Shown piece by piece: positions 1 to 6,026 of a stretch of 64,000 bases of DNA. Under the pieces are notes generated by a model, which was given only the letters and a program-made list of their open reading frames with translations, was not told the origin of the DNA and did no database searches. How positions within the stretch are numbered: the first letter of the stretch is position 1; each line of letters starts with the position of its first letter. The position numbers were made by a program, and so were the translations under genes. Origin of the DNA: Klebsiella ornithinolytica NBRC 105727 = ATCC 31898 (GTDB taxonomy: Bacteria; Pseudomonadota; Gammaproteobacteria; Enterobacterales; Enterobacteriaceae); contig NZ_BCYR01000015.1 in the NCBI RefSeq assembly GCF_001598295.1, forward strand, positions 33,827 to 97,826, read 5' to 3'.

Positions 1-2
1 TG

Positions 3-986
3 CTGTGGATGGCAACGATTGGCACGGTGATTGGCTACAAAGCCGGGCTGACCGGGCTGCCGCTGATCCTGACCGGCGGTATCTTTGGCGGCGTCATGGC
101 GGTACTGATGCCGGCGTTAGCGCAGCCGGTGGTCAGACGTATTACCGATTCTGACGATGTGGCTCTCGGGCATTTTTGCACCATCGGATATTTAGTCCAG
201 GCGGCGGTGGCCAAAGTGGTGGGTAAAGGTTCCCGCTCCACAGAAGATCTTGAACTGCCTGATAACTTCAAGTTTCTGCAGGATACCTATCTCGCCATGG
301 CGGTGGTGATGGTCCCCATGTACCTGATCCCGGCGCTGGCTGCCGGACCCGAGTATATCGCCCAGTTTTCCGGCGGTGTGAACTACCTGATGTATGCCTT
401 TATGCAGTCTGTTCAGTTTGTGGCAGGGGTCTTTGTCCTCTACAGCGGCGTGCGCTTGTTACTGAATGAACTGGTCCCGGCTTTTCGCGGTATTGCCATG
501 CGTATTGTGCCGGATGCGAAACCGGCGCTGGACTGCCCCGTCCTGTTCCCTTATGCCCCTAACGCGGTCATCGTGGGATTCCTCGCAACGACGGTGGGTT
601 CGATCATTGGCATGTTGGTCTTCCCGATGTTTGGCCTGGCGATGATCCTCCCTGGACTGTTAACCAACTTCTTTGCCGGCGGTACGGCGGGCGTCTTTGG
701 TAATGCGCTGGGTGGGCGTCGCGGGGCAATGATTGGCGGTGTGGTTCACGGTCTGTTTATTACTTTCCTGCCTGCCATTCTGGTACCGATGCTTGAAAGC
801 TACGGTTTTACCGGCGTCACATTCAGTGATTCAGATGTTATTAGTTCAGGCCTGGTATTAGGCCATGCCTTACAGAACAACTGGTTATTTGTCGCCTTGT
901 TTATTGTTTTTGTTGCCGCACTGGCATGGTTCGTAAACGGTACATCATCTAAGCCTAAAGGGGAAAAGATTCATGAGTCTGTATAA
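3..986 (+). CDS. PTS EIIC permease, ascorbate (UlaA/SgaT) type, 5'-truncated
   Basis: This is the C-terminal part of a membrane permease that would carry a sugar or sugar acid across the inner membrane and phosphorylate it with its EIIA/EIIB partners. The open frame runs off the left edge, so the N-terminal third is missing; an ATG at 9 is internal. The 325 visible residues are mostly hydrophobic helices. They share UlaA-like landmarks: an ITDSDDVALGH stretch, a hydrophilic loop with STEDLELPDNF, a VRLLLNEL...AFRGI helix, APNAVIVGF, and a glycine-rich AGGTAGVFGNALGGRRGA loop. These fit the ascorbate EIIC family better than galactitol GatC. It overlaps the aldolase gene by 14 bases, so the two are co-translated. 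The substrate is unknown; an aldolase partner argues against plain ascorbate. Family sure, substrate not. Confidence 0.85.
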   Translation: MWMATIGTVIGYKAGLTGLPLILTGGIFGGVMAVLMPALAQPVVRRITDSDDVALGHFCTIGYLVQAAVAKVVGKGSRSTEDLELPDNFKFLQDTYLAMAVVMVPMYLIPALAAGPEYIAQFSGGVNYLMYAFMQSVQFVAGVFVLYSGVRLLLNELVPAFRGIAMRIVPDAKPALDCPVLFPYAPNAVIVGFLATTVGSIIGMLVFPMFGLAMILPGLLTNFFAGGTAGVFGNALGGRRGAMIGGVVHGLFITFLPAILVPMLESYGFTGVTFSDSDVISSGLVLGHALQNNWLFVALFIVFVAALAWFVNGTSSKPKGEKIHESV

Positions 987-1815
987 TTTTAACGATATTC
1001 TGAAAATCGCTCAGCAAAGAAATTACAAAGCTATTGGCTCATTTAATTTGCATTGTATTGAAATGCTACCGGCTTTTTTTAAAGCCGCGCAAAAGAGCAA
1101 TAGCCCTTTAATGATTCAAATCTCGACCGGTACGGCGGAATATCTTGGCTATCGTTTACTGGTGGATGCCGTCCGTTCACTGGCGGAAAGTGAAAATGTG
1201 CCAACCTGTCTGCATCTGGATCACTGTTCTGATATCAGTGCGATTGAAACAGCCATGAATGCCGGATTTTCATCGGTCATGTACGACGGTTCACACCTGG
1301 GGCTCGAGGAAAATATCGGCAATACGCGGATTGTGGTGGAAATGGCGCGGCCGCGGAATATCACCGTTGAAGGGGAGCTGGGCGCCATCGGGGGTTCAGA
1401 AGATGGTAAAGCCGTTGCCGCAGAGGATATCAGCTTTACCACCGTCGAAGACGCCACGCGCTTCGTAACTGAGACCCGGGTTGACATGCTGGCTGTCTCC
1501 GTCGGCACCGTGCACGGCCTTTATACCGGCAAGGCGCAGATCCAGCATCAGCGCCTTCAGGAGATTAGCCGGGCTACGGGCGTTCCGCTGGTGCTGCACG
1601 GTGGTACCGGCGTCAGTGATGAGGATATGCGTAAAGCGGTGACTGAAGGGATTAATAAGGTCAATGTGGGCACAGAAATGAACGTGCAGTGGGTTGACCA
1701 ATGTAAAACCACTTTTGAAAAAGGTAAGGTTAATGACAGCGTGCGTAAGTTTTTAATTCCCGCCAATAATGCGGTCACCCAGGTGCTGATGGAAAAAATG
1801 GAATTATTTAAATAG
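973..1815 (+). CDS. class II ketose-bisphosphate aldolase (FBA/tagatose-bisphosphate aldolase family)
   Basis: A zinc-dependent class II aldolase of 280 residues, the size of GatY/KbaY-type enzymes. Such enzymes split a ketose 1,6-bisphosphate into DHAP and an aldehyde in the cytoplasm. Visible family elements are the HLDHC motif near residue 81 (catalytic Asp83 and zinc-binding His84), EGELGAIGGSED near 135, the second zinc histidine in VGTVHGLYTGK, and the third in LVLHGGTGVSD, which also binds phosphate. The start overlaps the end of the EIIC gene, and the ATG is preceded by AAAGGGGAAAAG. The neighbouring EIIA and EIIC imply that the substrate derives from the transported sugar phosphate. 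The exact ketose (tagatose, fructose or another) cannot be read from sequence. The first 100 bases are noticeably AT-richer than the rest. Confidence 0.88.
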   Translation: MSLYNFNDILKIAQQRNYKAIGSFNLHCIEMLPAFFKAAQKSNSPLMIQISTGTAEYLGYRLLVDAVRSLAESENVPTCLHLDHCSDISAIETAMNAGFSSVMYDGSHLGLEENIGNTRIVVEMARPRNITVEGELGAIGGSEDGKAVAAEDISFTTVEDATRFVTETRVDMLAVSVGTVHGLYTGKAQIQHQRLQEISRATGVPLVLHGGTGVSDEDMRKAVTEGINKVNVGTEMNVQWVDQCKTTFEKGKVNDSVRKFLIPANNAVTQVLMEKMELFK

Positions 1816-1881
1816 TTAAATCCGCAATAATAAATTGTCATTACCAGGTTAGCCCTGCACCCGTCAGGGCGGGAGAAGATT

Positions 1882-2151
1882 ATGTTTCAATCACTGAAAG
1901 CGTTGTGGAAAAAAGAGAATCATCCGCCGCAGGATTATGATCGGCTGTCCCGCGAACTGGCTGAGGAAATAAAGACGCTGGAAAATGAACTACAGGGCGA
2001 GCCTGGCAATGGTGAGATCCAGAAGGCATTGATGCTGAAGTATAACAGGGCGCTATCGGTGTATGCTAAAAGCAAAATACATCGTCAGGATATCGACGCA
2101 CTATTTATTCGTATTGATGAGTTACGCAATATTATTCGCCGTAATATCTAG
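1882..2151 (+). CDS. small hypothetical protein in PTS operon, probably helical
   Basis: I do not recognise this 89-residue protein. It is charged, has no signal peptide or membrane segment, and is predicted by eye to be helical with heptad-like stretches (residues about 20-37 and 70-87), suggesting a small coiled-coil or adaptor protein. A good ribosome binding site (GGGAGAAG) precedes the ATG. The gene lies 66 bases after the aldolase and 9 bases before the EIIA gene, so it belongs to the same transcription unit. A short hairpin (1852-1870) sits just ahead of its ribosome binding site. It is too unlike EIIB domains, which carry a CGxG-type active cysteine loop (there is no cysteine here), to be the missing EIIB. 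Confidence 0.72.
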   Translation: MFQSLKALWKKENHPPQDYDRLSRELAEEIKTLENELQGEPGNGEIQKALMLKYNRALSVYAKSKIHRQDIDALFIRIDELRNIIRRNI

Positions 2152-2160
2152 GGAGGCGTA

Positions 2161-2598
2161 ATGACCATAAAAGATTTGCTGATTGAGGCCGATGCCATTC
2201 AGATCGGCGTGCTGGAGTCTGACTGGCGCAAAGTGATTGAGCTTGCCGCCAGTCCCCTGGTGGCGAACGGGTATATCTCTGAGAGTTATAGTAAAGCGGT
2301 GATTGATAATACTCTCAATCACGGTGCTTATTACGTATTTGAAGAGGGGATTGCCATTCCACACGCCAGACCGGAGTGCGGGGTGAAGCGAAACTGCTTC
2401 AGTCTGGTGGTATTAGATAAACCGATTCAATTTGCCGGAAGCGACAGGGCGGATATCGTCATTATGTTCGGCGCCCAGGATAGCAATGCGCATATTGAAG
2501 AGGGAATTCGGGCGATTGTTGCACTGCTGGACAATAACGAAACCATGGCCAGGCTTCGCGCCGCCAGTACCAGAGAAGAGGTGATAGCGTTGTTATGA
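2161..2598 (+). CDS. PTS EIIA component, UlaC/mannitol-fructose type
   Basis: A cytoplasmic phosphocarrier of 145 residues belonging to the fructose/mannitol EIIA superfamily, close in layout to UlaC/SgcA. It accepts a phosphoryl group from HPr on a histidine and passes it to EIIB. The active-site signature is IAIPHARPE, with His68 as the phosphorylated residue. The family framework is visible: an N-terminal DLL helix, a YYVFEEGIAIPHARP strand-turn, a VLDKPI strand, and a C-terminal regulatory helix. A GGAGG ribosome binding site lies six bases before the ATG. The stop codon overlaps the start of the next gene (ATGA), showing tight coupling to the kinase-like protein. The EIIB for this system is not in the window and probably lies upstream. 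Confidence 0.9.
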   Translation: MTIKDLLIEADAIQIGVLESDWRKVIELAASPLVANGYISESYSKAVIDNTLNHGAYYVFEEGIAIPHARPECGVKRNCFSLVVLDKPIQFAGSDRADIVIMFGAQDSNAHIEEGIRAIVALLDNNETMARLRAASTREEVIALL

Positions 2599-3149
2599 AC
2601 AGACATCTCACTGCCGGCTGTAAAACCGTGATCTTAATTAACGGCGTCCCCGCTTCGGGAAAGAGCACGATAACCCAGGCGCTATCGCAAACCTTTGGCC
2701 TGCCGCTCCTGACCATCGATGAGATTAAAGAGCCGTTTATGGCGTGCTTTACCGACATCGATCGGCCTTTTAATCGTCAGCTGGGATGCGCGGCCTACGA
2801 GGTTATCTGGTCGATCATCGGCCATTCACCAGCCAACGTTATCTGGTTAGTCGACGCCTGGTTCGGTTTCCAGCCCCGGGAAACGCTACAACGATGGCTG
2901 CATCAGGCGGGAGTTGAGAAAGTGGTTGAGATCTGGAATCAAATCTCTCCTGAGCTTGCCGTGTCACGCTATGCCACGCGTCTGCAGGATCGTCGGGCGG
3001 GCCACCCCGGAGAAGAATATCTGCCGGAGCTTGCCCTGTTGGCTGAACGGGCTGAGCCGATGCGACTTGGCCCGGTCTTCACGGTGGATCAACAGCAACC
3101 GTTGGATATTATCAGGCTATCGGAGTGGATTAAGCAGACCCTGGGTTGA
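2595..3149 (+). CDS. P-loop NTPase, small-molecule kinase-like
   Basis: A 184-residue single-domain P-loop protein. The Walker A motif GVPASGKST is at residues 17-25, and a DEIKEPF segment follows at 42-48, the arrangement seen in zeta-toxin/chloramphenicol-phosphotransferase-like and small nucleoside or sugar kinases. No C-terminal helicase, AAA or ABC signature is present. It is translationally coupled to EIIA by a 4-base overlap and is the last gene of the PTS operon, so it probably acts on a metabolite of the imported compound, or modifies an operon protein. Substrate and reaction cannot be told from sequence. A REP-like element follows at once, separating it from the convergent azlD. Confidence 0.75.
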   Translation: MNRHLTAGCKTVILINGVPASGKSTITQALSQTFGLPLLTIDEIKEPFMACFTDIDRPFNRQLGCAAYEVIWSIIGHSPANVIWLVDAWFGFQPRETLQRWLHQAGVEKVVEIWNQISPELAVSRYATRLQDRRAGHPGEEYLPELALLAERAEPMRLGPVFTVDQQQPLDIIRLSEWIKQTLG

Positions 3150-3161
3150 CGGAGCGTCTGC

Positions 3162-3194
3162 TTGCCGGATAGCGCTTGCGCCTGTCCGGCCTAC
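3162..3194. repeat. REP element (repetitive extragenic palindrome)
   Basis: An imperfect palindrome with the GCCGGATAG...CCTGTCCGGCCTAC layout of enterobacterial REP units. It lies between the convergent kinase-like gene and azlD. Its conserved right end supplies the azlD stop codon (complement of CTA at 3191-3193). Confidence 0.75.
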
Positions 3195-3514
3195 GAAAGC
3201 CCGGCCAGACGCAGCAGCGCCGTGATCACCGCCGCCGAAATAATCACCACGATCAGCGGCATTTTGCGCCAGGCAAGAAAGACGGCGAAACCGACGCCCA
3301 GCACTCGCGCCATGCCGGCAAAATGTTCACCTTCATAAAAGGTGGTCGCCAGGGCAACAGAAAACAGCAATACCGTTGCCGCATCGGAAAGCAGCGCCTG
3401 AGAACGTTCAGAAAGCGCTAAACGACTGCCGAGCTTCGCCCCGCCCAGACGCATCAAATAGGTTCCTGCCGATAAAATCGCCATGCCGACGATGAACAGC
3501 GTGATATCAGCCAT
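3191..3514 (-). CDS. AzlD-family subunit of branched-chain amino acid exporter (YgaH-like)
   Basis: A small inner-membrane protein of 107 residues with about four hydrophobic helices, starting MADITLFIVGMAILSAGTYLMR as in AzlD/YgaH proteins. AzlD pairs with AzlC to export branched-chain amino acids or related compounds such as azaleucine. Its ATG overlaps the azlC stop by one base (TAATG), the typical arrangement of this pair. The last codon lies inside a REP element, so the C-terminus may have been trimmed or extended by the repeat. The neighbouring XRE-cupin regulator is the likely controller. Family assignment is firm; the substrate is inferred from the family. Confidence 0.85.
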   Translation of the reverse strand: MADITLFIVGMAILSAGTYLMRLGGAKLGSRLALSERSQALLSDAATVLLFSVALATTFYEGEHFAGMARVLGVGFAVFLAWRKMPLIVVIISAAVITALLRLAGLS

Positions 3515-4173
3515 TATTTTTTCCTCGTCATCAAGCCAAACAATGAGAGCAGCACCGGCAGACCCACCGGAGCAAAGGGAACGGTGGCCAGGGATAGCGC
3601 CGCGCCGCTGCAGGCGCGGATTAAGGTGGTGCGGTTTTTAAACGCCGGAATCACCAGCGCCAGCAAAATAGCCGGGAATACCGCATCCAGACCAATGGTT
3701 TCCGGGTCGGGCAATAGCTTGCCGACCATGGCGCCGAGTAGCGCCCCTACGGGCCAGATAATCGCCACGCCGAGCCCGCACAGCCAGTAGGCGGCTTTAC
3801 GCTGTTCCGGCGTTTTTTGCGAGAGCCCGAACACCACGCTCTCATCATTCATAATATGGCAACCCAGCAAGCTGACGCCGCGTTTGCCGACGAGGTCGCG
3901 CACCGTGACGCCGAACGGAATATGGCGGGCGTTGACCAGCAAGCCTGCCGCCGCAGCGGCTAGCGGGTTCCCGCCGCTGGCGATAATGCCGATAAACATA
4001 AATTCGGAGGCGCCTGCCAGTACCGAAAGGGAGAGCGCAAACGGAACCCATACCGGGAAGCCATAGGCCATCGCCAGCGAACCGTAGGACATGCCGACGA
4101 TGCCGACCGCCAGGCACACTAACGCGATTGCTTTGATGGTGTCTGCTTTGAGACAGGAGAAGTGCTGCTTCAT
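3514..4173 (-). CDS. AzlC-family branched-chain amino acid exporter subunit (YgaZ-like)
   Basis: The large subunit of the AzlCD exporter, about 219 residues with 6 or so hydrophobic helices. Family landmarks include YGSLAMAYGFPVW, a SLSVLAGASEFMFIGI segment, NARHIPFG and the HIMNDESV loop. The open frame extends far upstream to 4524 through the XRE gene, which is an artefact; I chose the ATG at 4173 (MKQHFSC), with an alternative ten codons upstream at 4203. Neither has a strong ribosome binding site, so the start is uncertain. It diverges from the XRE-cupin gene, and the shared intergenic region carries repeated palindromic half-sites, which suggests that the regulator controls both directions. 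Confidence 0.85.
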   Translation of the reverse strand: MKQHFSCLKADTIKAIALVCLAVGIVGMSYGSLAMAYGFPVWVPFALSLSVLAGASEFMFIGIIASGGNPLAAAAAGLLVNARHIPFGVTVRDLVGKRGVSLLGCHIMNDESVVFGLSQKTPEQRKAAYWLCGLGVAIIWPVGALLGAMVGKLLPDPETIGLDAVFPAILLALVIPAFKNRTTLIRACSGAALSLATVPFAPVGLPVLLSLFGLMTRKK

Positions 4174-4184
4174 ACTATTTAGCC

Positions 4185-4254
4185 ATATCGAACGAATTTC
4201 CATTATAATGAACGCATCAATATCGATTTTCAAGACGAACGAATCGTTCGATAT
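4185..4254. promoter_or_regulatory. candidate operator for the XRE-cupin regulator / azlC divergent region
   Basis: An odd-centred palindrome CGAACGA-A-TCGTTCG occupies 4236-4250. An 11-base arm ATATCGAACGA (4185-4195) is repeated inverted and perfectly at 4244-4254. Three copies of the same half-site across the 100-base divergent intergenic region suggest an autoregulatory operator. Binding by the adjacent XRE protein is an inference. Confidence 0.6.
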
Positions 4255-4273
4255 AAAAAACGCGGAGCCGTGT

Positions 4274-4822
4274 ATGACACAGCCAATTAGCCTGATTGCC
4301 AAAAGCCTGGTACGTGAACGTGCACGTACCGGACTGTCGTTGGCGGAAGTGGCGCGCCGGGCAGGCATTGCCAAATCAACGTTATCGCAGCTGGAATCGG
4401 GCAACGGTAATCCGAGCCTGGAGACCTTGTGGGCCCTCTGCGTCGCGCTCGATATTCCTTTTGCGCAACTGCTGGAGCCGCAGGCGCAAAAGACACAGGT
4501 TTTGCGTCGCGGAGAAGGAACCAAAGTGGTGGCCGAACAGGCTCATTACCAGGCCATTTTACTGGCGACCTGTCCGCCGGGCGCCCGTCGCGATATCTAT
4601 TTATTACTGACGCAGCCAGGTGCCGATCGGATTTCTCACCCCCATCCGCCGGGTTCGGTTGAGCATATTATTATCACCCAGGGGCGCGCGCGGGTCGGGT
4701 TGACCGAAGCGCCGGAAGAGCTCGGTGAGGGGGATTACATCTGCTATCCGGCGGATCAGGAACATGTTTTCCAGGCGCTGGAACCGGATACCCAGGCGAT
4801 ACTGGTTGCTGAACAAAACTAA
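4274..4822 (+). CDS. XRE-family transcriptional regulator with C-terminal cupin
   Basis: A 182-residue regulator. Residues about 10-65 form a Cro/C1-type helix-turn-helix (GLSLAEVARRAGIAKSTLSQLESGNGNPSLETL). The C-terminal half is a cupin sensor barrel with the HPHPPGSVEHIIITQGRARVG and CYPADQEHVFQALEPD strands. Proteins of this type often control the neighbouring transporter in response to a small ligand bound in the cupin. The ATG at 4274 has a CGGAG ribosome binding site; the longer open frame beginning at 4091 crosses the azlC start region and is not credible. It diverges from azlCD, so regulation of that exporter is the simplest guess. The ligand is unknown. Confidence 0.88.
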   Translation: MTQPISLIAKSLVRERARTGLSLAEVARRAGIAKSTLSQLESGNGNPSLETLWALCVALDIPFAQLLEPQAQKTQVLRRGEGTKVVAEQAHYQAILLATCPPGARRDIYLLLTQPGADRISHPHPPGSVEHIIITQGRARVGLTEAPEELGEGDYICYPADQEHVFQALEPDTQAILVAEQN

Positions 4823-4917
4823 CGGGATGGCGAGAACACCGGCGCTGCGGCTGTTGCTGGACGCCATCTCCGTATTGCGGGAAACTAGCCGCATTCTCCG
4901 CGAAGACAGGGATACAT

Positions 4918-5913
4918 ATGTCGCTGAAAGCCATTGCTAAAGAACTTGGGATCTCGGTCACCACCGTCAGCCGGGCATTAAACGGCTATGACGACGTGTC
5001 GCAGGAGACGCGAGCCCGCGTCGAGGCGGAAGCAAAACGCCGCGGCTATCGGCCCAATACTTTTGCCAGGCGCCTTAAAATGGGCAAAATCGATGCCGTG
5101 GGTCTGGTGTTCCCCGTCCGTCCGGCTCCGCTGAATAACACGGTGTTTCTCGAGATGGTCGGGGAGATTAGCCATGAGCTGGCGCGTTATGAAATTGATT
5201 TGCTGCTGATCGCGGATGATGAACAGGCGGATAAACATGGCTATATGCGCATGGTGCAAAGCCGGCGAGTCGATGCGCTGATCGTGGCGCATACGCTGGA
5301 TGACGATCCGCGTCTGACGCAGTTGCTCTCCTCGGGATTCCCCTTTCTCGCGCTTGGCCGCAGCCGCCTGCCGCAGCCCTACGCCTGGTTTGATTTCGAT
5401 AATTATGCCGGGACATATCGCGCGACTCGCCACTTAATCAGCCAGGGCCATCGGCGCATCGCCCTGCTGGGGGAAAACAACAGCCAGGCGTTTATCACTC
5501 AGCGGCGTAACGGCTACCTGGACGCCTTGCGCGAAGCCGGTCTGTCCGATAGCTGGCTGCGTAGCGTGTCGCCCACCCGCCGCGGCGGATACCAGGCTAC
5601 GCTGGAGCTTTTGCGCCTGCCGGAGCCGCCGACGGCGATCGTCACTGACTGCAATACCCACGGCGACGGCGCGGCGATGGCGCTTTCGCAGCTGGGTCGC
5701 CTGACCGGCGATAGCCACGTGTCATTAGTGGTTTATGACGGATTGCCGCAGGACAGCATTATCGATACTCAGGTCGCGGCGGTGATTCAGTCCACCCGTC
5801 AGGGCGTCGGCCGGCAGATTGCAGAGATGGTCCGGCGGCTGATCGCCGGTGACGACCTCTCCTCTTTACAGGTGCTCTGGCAACCTGAATTCATCCCTGG
5901 CGAAACCGCCTGA
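4918..5913 (+). CDS. LacI-family repressor of the alpha-galactosidase cluster (RafR-like)
   Basis: A 331-residue LacI/GalR-type regulator. The N-terminal helix-turn-helix and hinge are plain (SLKAIAKELGISVTTVSRAL, then RRGYRPNTFARRL). The rest is a periplasmic-binding-protein-like sugar-sensing core with typical blocks IDAVGLVFP, VDALIVAHT, GHRRIALLG and TAIVTDCNTHGDGAA. It is followed by rafA-like and rafB-like genes on the same strand, with two near-palindromic GAAACGTTT operators between, the half-site type bound by many LacI-family members. It probably represses the galactosidase and symporter until an alpha-galactoside is present. The inducer (raffinose, melibiose or a derivative) is an inference from the neighbours. 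Confidence 0.9.
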   Translation: MSLKAIAKELGISVTTVSRALNGYDDVSQETRARVEAEAKRRGYRPNTFARRLKMGKIDAVGLVFPVRPAPLNNTVFLEMVGEISHELARYEIDLLLIADDEQADKHGYMRMVQSRRVDALIVAHTLDDDPRLTQLLSSGFPFLALGRSRLPQPYAWFDFDNYAGTYRATRHLISQGHRRIALLGENNSQAFITQRRNGYLDALREAGLSDSWLRSVSPTRRGGYQATLELLRLPEPPTAIVTDCNTHGDGAAMALSQLGRLTGDSHVSLVVYDGLPQDSIIDTQVAAVIQSTRQGVGRQIAEMVRRLIAGDDLSSLQVLWQPEFIPGETA

Positions 5914-5954
5914 TCATCTCTCCACAACGTTAATTTCTGCACTCGATCACGGAT

Positions 5955-5989
5955 CCGAAACGTTTTGGTTGTTACCCGAAACGTTTCGG
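5955..5989. promoter_or_regulatory. tandem LacI-family operators upstream of alpha-galactosidase
   Basis: Two 14-base operators lie 21 bases apart, centre to centre: CCGAAACGTTTTGG (5955-5968) and the perfect palindrome CCGAAACGTTTCGG (5976-5989). The two-helical-turn spacing puts both on the same DNA face, as expected for cooperative repression by the adjacent LacI-family protein. Confidence 0.8.
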
Positions 5990-6026
5990 ATCAACAGTAA
6001 GGCATTCCTTGTTGTGGAGATGTCTG

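Noticed and set aside
1882..2151. 89-residue protein as EIIB of the PTS
   Set aside because: It has no cysteine and no P-loop-like active site, both required of ascorbate-type EIIB.
3514..4524. Long 336-codon reading for azlC extending through the XRE gene
   Set aside because: The extra N-terminal residues are low-complexity and antisense to a well-supported regulator; family length fits the start at 4173.
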